NCBI GenBank assembly: GCA_013397455.1
Contig: VYZB01000239.1
Coordinates: 1,260,182 to 1,324,181 of the forward strand
Reading direction: 5' to 3'
Length of the DNA stretch: 64,000 bases
From: Crotophaga sulcirostris
Lineage: Eukaryota > Chordata > Aves > Cuculiformes > Crotophagidae
Of this stretch, positions 13,601-26,763 are shown piece by piece. Positions within the stretch are counted from its first letter, which is position 1. Each line of letters begins with the position of its first letter. The notes beneath the pieces were generated by a model that did not search any database, was not told where the DNA came from, and worked only from the letters and a program-made list of their open reading frames with translations. Both the position numbers and the translations under genes were made by a program.

Positions 13601-16600
13601 AAGTACTTACTGATTTCATCCTTGTTAAAAGTGTTTAAACCATATTCTTCGGACAGAGATCTACATCGAACTACTCGGAGAAAAGCTGAGTTGCTGCCTA
13701 AGGTGCAGAAAAGAGAACGTTACCCACTTGAATGCATCACCAGTTACTAATCTTTGTAAGTCTCTCTCTCTGATGTGTTAGACATAAAAGACTAAAACTT
13801 ACTACAGTTTCACTTAACACTTATCTGTTCTTTCTGGTAGCTTGGCGTAATTAAATCTATTAGACTACATTTAGGTCTATGATCACAAGTATTTTAGTGA
13901 AATATTCTGTGCTTATTTATTTGTAGAATTGAAACATGTCTGCCGTGTTAATGTAACAGCTCACAACGCGTATGGCTCTTCCATAGCAATTCATCAATCA
14001 CAGCTATCGACTTCATGTTTTCCTCTTCTGTGCTACAAATTAACATGGGTTCTTCATTTTCTCCTACACCTACCACTGTCTCACGTATTCTCAATTAATC
14101 ATCTGAGAGCACAGCTACGAGCGGGAAAAGGTTCTTCGGTATCCTTGCTATGAAACAACTCAAGTGTGCAGCTACTACCTGGCACTCAAAAACGAGGAAC
14201 TGCGAGATTCTCAGCTCCTCAGCAAATGATCTGTCAATGCAGGAGCAGCGTGCTCTAGGCTATGTGCTTCCAGGAACATTTTCCAGTTGCAGGGAGACAG
14301 AGCCAGGCTGCTGTGTGGATGTGTATATACATGTCCAGAACAGACATAACCTAAATGCCATCAGCAGTACTACTCACTGCATCCCTTTGTCACCTTTTCA
14401 GACTCCTGCAGGTCTGCAGAGCCTGCACTCTAAGTCAGTATCAGAGAATGGGCAAGGGTGATGAGGCACTAATCACACCTGCTACCTGTTGTTTGGACCT
14501 GAAAAAACATCATATCTTGTAAAAGTCAAGCTTTATAGACTCACTTTTGAGGGGTGCTGAACATGCCATTTCCACTGAAGACGAGACATGCAACTGCTAA
14601 GCATTTATTTGAAAAACTCAAATATTGAGTGACTGATTAATAACTACAGTCTTTCAGAAGTGTTTGATAATTTGTTCACTTGCATAAACACAGTAACAGA
14701 ATCCAAGGATACTCACAAAACAATTTTAATTCTCTCTCCAAAATAGATTCTGGTGCCTAAAAGAAAGAATATACTCATTCCAGTACACGTAATGACCAGA
14801 GAATTTATATTTTTTCAAAGATATTCATATATTCATTGTGAAATAACTAGCTGTTTTAGTTAAGGAAAGATATCTTAAATTGTAAATAATACATCCCCCA
14901 TATGCCTTTTACTTTTATATCACCAAACGAAAAGCAAGAAATAAAACAGACCACAGATACTAAATTTCATTAGAATTTACTCAAGCCTTTTGCAAAGAAT
15001 GAAATAATTAAGGCTTCTCTTTTCATATCTGTCTCCCAGGACTGATCTCTGTACAGAATGTCAGGGAAAAATATTTCTATCTTGTCAAAACAGCCATACA
15101 TTTGTAATTACCTTGCCTAGGGACTGTAACAGTTTAGCAGCATAGTTACCCACAGCAGCAATATCCTTCTTTGCTTTTTCACGGTATCTGTTAATAATAA
15201 AGAAGTCTTAATAATTACAGCACAAAGCCATCAACTGCACTGTGAAGACCATTTCTTTTTGGTTTATATTAGAAAGACAAAACACAAACCACATGAGCAG
15301 CAGTGAGCTACCTCAGGGCCATGAATGCACTTAATACCTCACTCTACGAGAGTCTGGCATGGCCGAGCTGTTCATTAAACATATGGCTTAAAAATACATA
15401 ATGTTTTTCTAGGAACTGGTTAAAGTGAATATGACTGTTACTACAGTCAGAGGAAGAATATTGAGTAGTTTCAGAAAAACAGCGGTATGTCCTTCATTTG
15501 GCTTCCAATGTTTTATTTATTTCTGTATTTTAATATTTGACGCCAGTGTGTTAGTTCTGTTAAGAACTATGACAACGCAAACATCTCAATAACACAGTAT
15601 TTGATAAAATTCTATTGAAGAGCTCAATTTAAGGAACTGTAATTGTTTTATCTGTGAATTAAAACCATGTAATGCTTATTGGAATTGGGAACTGAAGTGC
15701 ATCATGATTTGTAAATTCAGGACTGATGCTTGCAGATACTTATTCACAGTCTTTGCCCTTCCTTATCTACCATGCAATCCCTTCAAAGGGCATTCATTAG
15801 AATTAAGTATTTAGAACTATATACCTAGGAAAATAGAATTTCCGTAACTGGGTTGACATACTCCTTGAGGAGAAAAAACAAAGGCTGCGTTTAAAGAACA
15901 ATTTGCTTTGCACAGCAGGAGGTGGGCAATAGGATCTACAATCTATAGGAAACTCTTCACTAGATCTGAAACTAAGTGATCCCTTACTACCTAGCTGTAG
16001 GAAACCAGGATGCTCTGAAGGCCCAGGCCTTGTTCCAAACAGCAGACAGTCCCCTGCTGCCGTGCTTCCCACATCCCTCCTCACCCCAGTCCCACATACA
16101 CTTTTTTTTAAAATACAGGAATTCATACACTTTGAGAGGTCTGAAGTCATCATCATTTACTACCATTAGTAACTATTAAAGAAAAAACTGTATACTTACA
16201 CATTTTGCAATTTGATAAATTTATTGGAGTCTGCTATCATATCAGGAATAGTGCCCCGGACAGGCAAGCTTCCTTGCCCCTCATTTGCCACAAATTCCTT
16301 TACAGCTCGAGCCAAAATCCAGAAGGAGGGTGACTGCAAATGCACAAGACAGGTCACGTACACAAATGTTATTTATGATGCCTTTTCTACAGTGAAGACT
16401 TACTCTTAATTGCTCATTACCTGTTCTGAGAGATTTATGCAGCAATCATCATTAAAAATCTCTTCAATGCATTTTGGAATCTGTAAAACACAAACAAGCA
16501 AACAAATTGGGTTTGTATTTACTTGACTTTGGATTTGCTGAATTATCTCAATACTCACTACGTAGGTGAGCAAATTCCAAGTGACCCCAGAGTTCCATAC

Positions 16601-19600
16601 CAACAGCTCTTCTGAATCTTACACAGCCAGTGTTTCTCAAACACGTTTACACTAGCAGCACTGCCTGAACACAAGGCACATGCTTCTGATCAAGATGAAG
16701 GTTACAGACAAAATTTCACCCTTTTTGTACCTTCTACATGAAAGATTTAAAAAACTGGTAGCAGCATCGGCAAAAGGTATTATTACCAGCCCCAGTTGCC
16801 CATCCTCTCTGAGAGAGGTAGAGCAGCAAAAGGGCTGGGAAAGTGAAGAGGGGCTGCAAAAATCAGTGTTTTGCCTCTGTAACTGCTGCAGTTCAGGCTG
16901 GCACATAAGTTGAAATCTATCACCAATATCCTGGGACACGGCTTGCAGTGGCCCCGATGTCACCAGTAAGTTTTACTGGCTGCTTTCTCGAGAGACCTAA
17001 CAAGACTGTCCAAGCAAGTATCAGCACAGCTCAAATGAAAATGGAATGTAATCTAGAAAGAATCACAGAACATGGTTTTACCCAACATAGCTTTTGCAAT
17101 TTACCATAGACAAGAGATTAAGGAAATCAGAAGTCAATTCTAAACCATGAGTTACTACTTAAGGATTATTTAAAAACAATGAAAATTTAACTTTTAATGT
17201 TTTTAAGCATGGTAAGTTTATGAAAGGAATTTCTTAACATGTTTCTTCAAGAGGGAAGTACTGAATTTGCTGAGTCAAAGATCCTTTGCAGCACCTCATT
17301 TCTATACAGAATAAATACTATAGCAAGCAGCTTCAATTCAGCACAATTTCAATAAATGCTTTCTCAGTCTCTCTCCTAGTAATGTATTTTAAATATCTGG
17401 ACATCATCCACACCAGCGACCGCCAATTCTTTATAATTGTACCAAGTACTTTACTGTTTAATCTGTAAAAGAAAATCTAATTTAAGTCTGAGACAGGAAT
17501 ACACTACTAATGAACTGGTTGCTGACTTTTCTATACTTGAATTCAAGTCTTCAAGAAGGAAATGCAGTTTCCTTACATAAGCAAGAGAATTAAGTATTTC
17601 CATAAGCTACCATGCCACCTTGTCTAGGTCTGTTTTACTAGACAATTTCAATTTTAAAAGTTGTAATTCTCCTCTTTTACCCAAACATAAATGTTGCAAA
17701 TGGAATTCCTGTCCTAAAATTGCATAGTAAATACTGAAAAAGCATTGTTGACATTTCTTCCACTTTGCTATATAAATGTCTATTTTACCTCAGTAGTATT
17801 TAATGCTGTGTTCACATTTTTTATAGCTTCTTCAAAGTTTTCCTCATCTTCTGGGGTCCCACTTTCATTCTTTAAGATACCTTATTGAAAAAATAAAAAT
17901 ACACAATCCCCCAAATTACACCTCAGCATTTAGATCTTAGCCGACAGAGCAGACTGGCTCTGGGTTCATTTGTGGCATAATAACTAAGCAGCAAAAACTG
18001 AATTACCACTAGGATATAGTGCTAAAACTAACCACATATATATTTTGCATATGATTAATTTTCCAGTGATGTTAAATAGAAGTCACTTATCACGAAATAC
18101 CAGTTTACTTGTGTGAGAAACAGAGTAAAGTTTCACAATCACTAAATTAACGTAGGTGTTGGCAAAAAGACAATTCAACTCTCCTTTCCAACCCCAGCTA
18201 TGTTTTGTCGAGATTTTTTTGTTCACATTTGGCAAACACACACAAACCCACACAGCAAGCCAGACCAAGAAATAGATTCCACTAAAACTTTACTTTAACC
18301 GAAGATAATTACTACAGATCAGATCAGTTCTCTAGCCCAGTCTGGGGATAAGGATGACAGAACCACTCAGAAATTTGCACACAGACCAAATTTAAATGAG
18401 AAAATACCAAAACCAAATCAGTTAATGGTTTTATTCTACTATTATTTAAGACAATGTATTTCTAGATCTTAAAAATGTTTCATTAATTTTCGCGCCCCAC
18501 AAAAGCTTATTAGATTGAAACATCTCCAAAAATGAAGTCTCTTCACATACTGATTACAGCTATTCAGTAGCTACAAAATCCTCATCTCTCCAGACCAGTT
18601 ATTTAGAGCTGCACTGATTATCAACAATTTCCTGGGTCAACTGACTGACCAAATACTTGTAGTTAGTAACAATTTCAGCGCCAGAAGCCACTTGCTTTCC
18701 TCTTTGTCACATTTGCCATGTTAAACATCAATACTGTCTACAGCATTTTTTCTTAAGGCCTCTCCTCCCACCCAAATCAAAACCTACTCTTGATCTTAAA
18801 TAGCAACAGTAAAGAAACACTGCCAAACTGCATTTAAAAGGAAATCAGGGATCTTAAGATTCACTTGTAAACAACAGTCATTTAGCAGAAGAATCATATG
18901 CCAGCAGATTTCCATAGATTAACCCTGAGAGAACTCCTGATATTTTGAATTTCAGACATTGCCTTATATATTTCTGCCCGTATGAGTAAGTGACTCCTAG
19001 GACATACATTACCTTGCCGAATCAGCTGTCTGAAGGCTTCTTTTTCTTTGTAACTCTTAGGCAACTGATTACTTTCCTAAATAAAAACACATAAAAACAT
19101 TTTGTCTTTAAAATACCTACTACGAACTTCATAGTGTTCACAGCACTGAACTCTAGGAGTCCGTCACTGCTCACATACAGTCACTTGTATTTCAATCAAG
19201 TTTTTTAAATAATTTCACCTTGCTTTCTTTATTTTTTACACATTGTCAAAATAATAATCTATTTTAGAAAAGACATATCTAAAGTAATAATAACAACAGC
19301 AGATTGATGCCTTAGGCAGTTTTGCACTATACCTCGTCGAACCATTTTGCCAGATACTTGGCAACAATCACAATCCACGGAGTGTGGCTATGGTCCTGTA
19401 AGTGAAGAGCAGAGAAATCTTTGTCAAGTTGAGAGAATATAACAGGAAAAAAATTTTTAATAACTATTCTAAATGTAAACTCCTAACATCCCCTCCACTG
19501 TTGTAAAAACACAGACATGTTCCAGATTTAGATTCAGAAATAACATTCTCTAATTACCATTAATTAATTCTTATTCCTTTACTTAAAAGAAGGGTGGCTG

Positions 19601-22600
19601 AGCCAAGGTCTCTAAGTATTTTTCAGGAGTGGAACTTGCATTATGCACAAATACCCACACTGCAAAGCTTTGCAGCAGGAGATAATCATAAAAAACAAAA
19701 AAAATAAGAGGGCGCTAAGGGGGAATCAATCTTACAAAAGATCAAGCTGTCCAAGAATATTCCTTACTTCAAGACACCACTGGCTTAAGATTTAAGTACA
19801 GACTGTAACATTTGGGACAGATGTGAAAAACAGAACCTCAAGACTGATTTTACTGTTGCCTCTGCTCAGATGAGACTCGGCATCAAAAAAAGGCACCTGC
19901 CAATGGTCATTTTCATAGAATCCCTGTTCTATGTCTGCATCTGTCTCAGACCACATACCAACCTTTTTGTCCATATGATCCAAGTCATAAGACTGAATGT
20001 GTTCCCTCAGTTCTGGAAATGGTTTGTCCAGCCTCAGATCTTCTAACATATTGTCAGGATGAGATTCAACAACTGTGAAACAAATTATACAATGCATTCC
20101 ACAGTTTTTATGTCCAGCCTTCAAAACAAAAGTTACATATCAAATGCAGTGCATCACCTGCTTGATTAACTGCTTCATTCTCAAAATAAGTGTTTTGTAT
20201 AAGTTAACTCTCATGTCAGGATGACCTGCAATTTTACTACGTGTTGCAGTCGATAATTTCTATACATTCCTCAAAGAATGCTCCTGGTGATGAACTGCAG
20301 ACTACATAAGACTTCACAAATACTAAATACAAGATAAGGATGGAAACATAAAAATTGCAGTGACATTACACATTGAAGCTTTAAACCTTTTAGAAAAGCC
20401 TTTATCTCAGAAACCCCTCTAACCTGTATGTTCTTTGATAATGACTCTCATATACCCAACTAGTCCATAAGTCCTGCAGATCAGCAGAGGAACATTAAAA
20501 TTCCAGAGAAGTTCAGCCAAGCGCAGCAATGTACTGTAAGGAGAAACAATTTTTTTTCAGATGTGCAAGAGGACAACAGTTAACGATAGAGTGAACTTTT
20601 GTATGAGTCACTCGTGAAAGAGAAGTTTTCTATGAGAGAACCCTAATATTACCATGACTCTAAGCACACATAAGGCGATTAATTTTATACCTGAATTTAC
20701 ACTAGGTTAGAAATACATTTATCCATTAGCTTACTTATATTTAACTCCACACTCCCAAATGCTCCAAATATCAATTAAACAAAAAACTTCAATGAGTCGT
20801 GAAAGAGGTTAAGAAATAATTAGATCTGTGTTGCACAAACACAACTTCCAGTAGGGGCAATCCCAATCAGACATTTCTGAATAGCACATAAGGAATACTC
20901 TCTATTCACGAATACCTGCAAGGAAATCACCATTGAAGAGGCAAGTTGGCCCTTATTTCTGTAAGAGACAGTATCTCTAGCTTCTCTGTAAGTAGTAGGA
21001 CGGAGAAATATATAGCGCATGAACAACAGCCCCTTCCTTGCAAAAGCCGAATTTAACATCGGTCCAGCAACCTCTTGCCTCTCGGGAGGCAAGGAAACGG
21101 AAAAGGTTCTCAATACTCTGAGAGTGGTCATTTATCATTTGTGGTGTTTACTGGAAGGGAGCATGCAAGAGGCTTCCAAGCACGAACAGATTGACAAATA
21201 AATTCAAGAACTTCTCGTATTGACAAAGTCTATATGAGCAATATAATTACATAGATGGGTAAAACAGAAAGAGCTATACAGAGGATATAATACATTTGCA
21301 AAAACCTAATAGTATCACAGATCCTGTTATCTGTTAGGGTTTACATAAGAAGAACACTTATGTATATGTTATAGTGATTTTGGACCAGAAACAACTGGCA
21401 CCTGGCATAGACAAATACACCTGGAGATAGCGTGGATCAAAAGAGATTTTGAACTATGCATTAACACATAAAAAGGTCCAAAAGAAAAATGCCATCATTT
21501 ACTGTAACCTTCCTTTACATGGACAGAGTTTTATTTTGCCTAAGTTTTCCTGCAAGAATATGCCTGCAGTTGAAACAGTTTTTACAACTGAATGAAAAAA
21601 CAAACAAACAAACAAACAACTTTAGATGATTCTTTACCTTTCTGGTAGTTGTGTTGCAACCACCAAGTTAAACCGATTAAAAAAGGAAGGGTCATTCTCT
21701 AGAAGTTTTTCTGGACTCTAAACAGTAGAGGAAAAAAAAAGTCAGGAAACACTGAAAAGTTCTGAATACATAGCAAGTCTATTTAACATCTAATGTAAAG
21801 TGTTTAGTGAGAGCTATAAAATTATGATGGAGTTATAAAATAATGTTTAAAATACATAAATTTGCTCTTTGCAAACAACTTTTAAGATCACCTTCCTCAA
21901 ATGTTCTTTTCTCACAAAGCAACTTAAGCTGAAACATTACAAAGATGATACATAGCTATTATTTCATACGTTGATCACACTGTAACAAGAAACGTAGAGC
22001 TGATATAGGAAAACAAACCTCTTCGACGAAGTTTCCAGAAACATCACTATTCAATTCTTGCAACAGCTCAGTGGCACACTGGGCACGATTCTGTTTCAGA
22101 ACAATCAAAACAATGTTTAACCTCTTGAAATGTAATTTCTACACCATATCAGTACTACATAGGCCACAAGCTTTACAAAAAAACAGGAAGAAGACTTCAT
22201 TATAAGCTGAGATTTCTTATTCCAAGTTCTGCTTATCTGAAGAAAAAAGAAATCCCTTAATAGCAGGCACTTGTTTGAGGCCATTTTTAGTAACACAATT
22301 TTAAAACCAAGAACTATATGACAGCTATTTACTAATTCCCAGGAAATAACCTATGCCTTTTGTATTCTCCTGGTTTCATGATTTTTTGGTCCCCATCCAC
22401 CTCTCTACTCTTAGCTGTACTCCTTCAGCCACATTTATCTTCTACTTTATCCTTCCAAAGATTTTCTTAACAATATGCTGTTCATTTTTTTCCATTGAGC
22501 CTTGCCAGAATTGAGCTGATCTTCTCCCTTATGAGCAACTAAAAATAACCATGGGGAATCTTCTCAAAGAACTAACAGATTTTAACCTATACGTACATGT

Positions 22601-24907
22601 TTTTAGCATTATTCATAATACAACATTTGAGTCTTTACTCAATATTCCATGCTTTCAATACAGCTAAAGTGGTTTTTTTTATCTCCTTACCTGACCAATA
22701 TGACTTTCTTGCAGAAAGAAACTGGAAAGGAGACAAGAGAGAGTTACATGTGAAGTTTTATTTTGAAGAAAAACATTAAAGCCTCATTTCGTAGTGCAGA
22801 ATATGTTGCTGACTCTCATACACAACAAACCAAGTTCTTCCTTAAACTTGCTTTTCTTGTCCCCAATTTTCTATCTTCCTTATGATCAGTGTTTTAAGGA
22901 AACTTTCCAATGCCTGTACCACACATCTGAAAAGTGAGATGTGCCAAACTCCTCTAGAAGCCAGGATCACACTGCAGATTCTTTTTCACTGGGCAAATTA
23001 ATGACTCATTCCTCCATATAATGGAATAGCCTTCCCCCTCACACAACCCCTGTAAGTAGGCAGATATTTGTAGGTATCTACCTGAACCAGAAGAGAACGT
23101 GATCTTGAATTAGTAAACAAATGATTCTTTATAGGATTTGTAAAGAGTTTCTTATCCTTTCCTGTGTTGCACATAGCCTTTCAAAGCTACAAAAGCTAAT
23201 AAATGGCTACCTGTCATAGTTTCACAATGACAAACTACTGAAAAGTAAGTTATTTACATCACCAAGATTAAGGAAAACACATTTAGCCATGCTGAAACAT
23301 AAGCAGATCTTGCACTGTCATATCTCAAGATTACTGCAAGAAAATGATTTCTAAATATTTTTATATTGAGTAGAACATTGCCTTTACAAATTTGATGTGT
23401 GAAACAGATAGACCTCTAAGATACAGCAATTAAAATGTATGTAAAATTTAGCAGTTAATATCAACATGATCATGCATACTGCCTATGTCACAAACACCCA
23501 AAACCACAGAAGACTTGGAGAAACACATAGATAAAAACTATTAAGAATTTCATATGATTTCTTAACGAGCACAGAGATGGAACTAATGAAACCCTGTTAT
23601 GATTCAATTTGTATCAGAAAGTAGTAACAAACCTACTTATTTCCAACATCTTCTCCAGAAACCTGATTCCCATCGACAATTGTAAACGAACCAATACCTT
23701 GTGGGGAAAAAAATTACCATGAATAACCAGGCATTGTGAAATTGCCAGATATATGACAAAGAAAATAGAGAGGAAAGATCTACTTACCAGGCAGCACTAG
23801 GTTTTTGAGTATTTCAGTTCCTGTGGCTGTTGCATTTATCACACAAACGTGGGCAGACTCCAGAGCTTCTTGTCCATGGTCACCCCAAAGTCTGTATTGG
23901 GATGGAAACAGAAATATTCTGAAATTATTTCATTTTAAACTGTTAAAGAATTATAAAGAATTGAAAAAAAAATCTGAGCAATCACAAATGGAAGCCAGCA
24001 CACTACTTTACATTTACTGTCATCAACCAAAATGAGCTTTCCTTAAGAAAACTTAAGGCGACAAACTCGAAGCTTTCTAAAGGCGATTCTGCCCTGTACT
24101 CTGCACTGGTGAGACCCCACCTGGAGCCTCACATCCAGCTCTGGAGTGCTCAGCACAGGAGGGACATGGAACTGTTGGAGCAAGTCCAGCGGAGGCCACT
24201 AAAATGATCAAAGGGCTGGAGCACCTCCCTTGTGAAGAGAGGCTGAGAGAGTTGGGGTTGTTCAGCCTGGAGAAGGCTCAGAGGAGACCTTACTGCAGCC
24301 TTTCAGTACTTGAAGGGGGCTTATAAGACAGATGGGGAAAAACAGTTAGAAGGGCCTGTAGCAATAGGACATGGAGCAGTGGTTTTAAGCTGAAAGAGGG
24401 GAGATTGCGATGAGATTTTGGGAAGAAATGTTTTCCTGTGAGGGTGGGGAGGCCCTGGCACAGGTTGCCCAGAGAAGTGGTGGCTGCCCCATCCCTGGAG
24501 GTGTTCAAGGCCAGGTTGGATGGGGCTTTGAGCCCCCTGATGCAGCGGGAGGTGTCCCTGCCCATGGCAGGGGGGGGAACTGGATGGGCTTTAAGGTCTC
24601 TTCCAACCCAAACCATTCCATGATTCTATGACAACAGAATGCAGGAGCAGATGGCCTTGATGAGTCTGGAGAAGCGTTTACACCTGTACAATAACACTGG
24701 GGCTGACGCTGGGTTAACCAAACCCGGTCCCAAATGCCCCACCGACTGCATGGGGCCAGCTCCCCACTCCTCGGCCTCAGAGACACCGGGGAGACACGGG
24801 AAAGCCCTCCCATCCCCCCATCCCCGCCGCCCCGGGCACGCCGCGCGGTACCTGAGCTGCCGGTCGTAGCGCTGCTCCTTGAGGCTCGTCCCGCCCGGCT
24901 GCGCCAT
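10669..24907 (-). CDS. NAE1: NAE1 (APPBP1), NEDD8-activating enzyme E1 regulatory subunit
   Basis: NAE1 pairs with UBA3 to adenylate NEDD8 and load it onto UBE2M/UBE2F for cullin neddylation. NAE1 lacks the catalytic cysteine, which is in UBA3 (family knowledge). Twenty exons on the minus strand: 24907-24852, 23891-23788, 23697-23637, 22721-22691, 22090-22019, 21717-21638, 20533-20424, 20072-19963, 19395-19333, 19076-19013, 17880-17789, 16480-16421, 16333-16200, 15187-15112, 14756-14717, 13697-13611, 12607-12515, 12090-11976, 11900-11851, 10778-10669. They total 1608 nt, or 535 codons plus TAG, matching the human length of about 534. All junctions are GT-AG and in phase, with no frameshift or internal stop. 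The N-terminus has [14 protein letters not shown], then a ThiF-like fold ([25 protein letters not shown]). The C-terminus has [17 protein letters not shown] and ends ATFQL. The start context is good (G at -3, G at +4). Confidence 0.98.
21597..21619. repeat. (CAAA)n simple repeat in NAE1 intron 6
   Basis: About five CAAA units in the AT-rich intron, 19 bp from the 3' end of exon 6. Confidence 0.85.
24084..24630 (+). mobile_element. CR1 LINE, 3' end, in NAE1 intron 1
   Basis: ORF2 tail, 3' UTR and ATTCCATGATTCTATG terminus. Its 3' end is about 220 bp from the NAE1 exon 1 donor, and it is antisense to NAE1. Confidence 0.92.
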
Positions 24908-25026
24908 TGCCGCTCGCTGCGCGCGCTCCCTGCGCAGGCGCGGGGCGGGCAGAGCGGCCGCGGCCACAGGGGCGCGGCGTGCCCTGAGCTAGAGGGGACC
25001 CACAGCGGCCATGGAGCCCGGCTCGG
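24908..25026 (-). promoter_or_regulatory. NAE1: NAE1 proximal promoter and 5' UTR, CpG-rich, NRF1-like and GC boxes
   Basis: This is the unique CpG-rich sequence just upstream of the NAE1 start codon. TGCGCAGGCGC (24931-24941) is one base from the NRF1 consensus, and it overlaps a GC box, GGGGCGGG (24942-24949). There is no TATA box, which suits a housekeeping gene. The unique promoter DNA is only about 120 bp deep before CR1 sequence starts near 25027. Confidence 0.55.
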
Positions 25027-25355
25027 GTCCCTGCACAGCGCAACTCCAACATTCACACCGTGGGGCTGAGGGCCTTGGCCAAACGCTGCTGGAATATTGT
25101 CAGGCTGTGACTGCTGCCCTGGGGAGCTGTTCGAGTGCTCCACCACCCTCTGGGGGAAGAACCTGTTCCTAATGTCCAACCTAACCCTCCCCTGGCACAT
25201 CTTCCTGCCATTCCCTCAAGTCCTGTCATTGGTCACCAGAGAGAAGAGATCAGCGCCTGCTCCTCCTCCTCCCCTTGTGAGGAAGCAGAGAACTGCTATG
25301 AGGTCCCCTCTCGGTCTCCTCCAGGCTGAACAGACCAAGTGACTTCAGCCTCTCC
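25027..25355 (-). mobile_element. CR1 LINE fragment, left half of an interrupted copy
   Basis: Closely matches 58660-58905 (same ACATTCACACCGTGGG start and the same TCCTCCTCCTCCCC stretch). It is interrupted by the plus-strand CR1 at 25358-25640 and resumes at 25642. It begins about 120 bp upstream of the NAE1 start codon. Confidence 0.85.
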
Positions 25356-25357
25356 TG

Positions 25358-25640
25358 GCGGAGTGTTGGTCTCTTCTCCCAAGTGACAGGTGATAGGACA
25401 AGAGGAAATGGCCATAAGTTGTGCCAGAGCAGGTTTAGGCTAGATATTAGGAAAAAATTCTTCACTGAAAGGGTAGTTAGGCAGTGGAACAGGCTGCCCA
25501 GGGAGGTGGTTGAGTCCCCATCCCTGGAGGTGTTTAAAAGACGGGTAGATGAGTTTCTGGGGGACATGGTTTAGCAGAGGACAGGTATGGTTGGACTCGA
25601 TGATCTCAAAGGTCTTTTCCAACCAGACGATTCTATGATT
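25358..25640 (+). mobile_element. CR1 LINE inserted within another CR1
   Basis: A near-complete 3' end: ORF2 remnant 25383-25574 ([23 protein letters not shown]), 3' UTR and ATTCTATGATT tail. It lies in opposite orientation inside an older minus-strand CR1, so it is the younger insertion. Confidence 0.88.
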
Positions 25641-25641
25641 C

Positions 25642-25835
25642 ATACCCCTCCAGACCCTTCACGAGCTTTGTGGCCTCCTCTGGACACTCTCCAGTAGCTT
25701 TAGATCCTTTTTATCCTGCAGTGCCCCAAACTGCCCCCAGTGCTTGAGGTGGGGCCACCTCAGTGCAGAGGAGAGGAGGACAATCTCCTCCCTCGACCAG
25801 CAGTCACCCAGGTGGTGATCCCAACAGTGTTTCTG
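25642..25835 (-). mobile_element. CR1 LINE fragment, right half of the interrupted copy
   Basis: Continues the 25027-25355 element (CCCTCCAGACCCTTCACGAGC onward) after the nested insertion. Confidence 0.8.
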
Positions 25836-26763
25836 TCCATCCCATCCCTCCACCGCCTCAGGGCCAGGGAGGAGGGTGTTTGGAACAAACTGAAGACCAA
25901 CTGGTCCATTTTTGTTCCCTTTGTCCCTTCAGGATGGTGGGGTCAGTCCGAGAGGACCATGTACCCCAGCTGGTGGCCAGTGCATCCTTTGTCCCTCTGA
26001 AGGGCATACCTGAGACATTCCCACTCTTTTGAGACACCAGCAGACAGGGTCAGTAAACACTGCAGCTACAGCAGAGAATGCCATCTTCCACAGGAGTCCC
26101 GCTGGACTTAATTATACCATTTTCACTTGATCTTACTGTTTCACTTGTAAGAGTTTGGCTGTGATCTTAAAGGTCTTTTCCAAGCAAGCAATTCTATGAT
26201 TCGATATCCTTGCTAATTTCCTTGGCAATAGCTGTTAATCTGCAGCCACTTGGGAAAGAAACGGGTCCCCTGCAAGGCAGGTGAAATGCTTGTGTTCACA
26301 GTGTTGCTCCCTCTATACCAAATAACTCCTTGTGGATGGTGACCATGACTGGCAGTGCCTGATGTCTGCTGCAGGACAGAGTCATTAACGTCCCAGGACT
26401 ACCCCAGTAATCCTTTTCGTGCCCAGGAGCTTCATGGCTCTGAACCCAACTGGCTTCATGTGTTCCTTCTAGTGGACCTGCCGAGACCCTGAAGCCTCCC
26501 TGAGCAGGTGGCTTCCTTCTGCCTTGCAGAGAGAGGTCAGATCCACCCAGGATAAAGATCAGCTTCACCTTCTCATGGGAACTGAGCAGCCCCGCAGCCA
26601 GTAAGCGTGTCCTCACCATCACCACCTCTCGATGGGTGCCGTGCGCACAGGGAGGAAAGCAGAGACCCGGCGGGCTTTCCAAGCACAAAGGTTGCGTTCG
26701 TTAAAAGACGTCGAACTCACTGCAGGTGAGGCACCACTGTTTAATACGGGGCCGTGGGAGGAT
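25836..26763. other. NAE1-VAC14 intergenic spacer
   Basis: Unique sequence between the CR1 cluster and the VAC14 E-box array, with one short CR1 tail (26150-26204). It becomes CpG-rich after about 26.63 kb. No coding exon is supported on either strand. Confidence 0.65.
26150..26204 (+). mobile_element. CR1 LINE, short 3' terminal fragment
   Basis: Only the last 55 bp of a CR1 3' UTR (AAAGGTCTTTTCCAA to ATTCTATGATTCGAT), upstream of the VAC14 promoter. Confidence 0.75.

Noticed and set aside
24505..25200. A 231-codon open frame on the minus strand across NAE1 exon 1
   Set aside because: It reads through CR1 sequence, the CpG promoter, NAE1 exon 1 in another frame and another CR1. It is a chance frame in GC-rich DNA.
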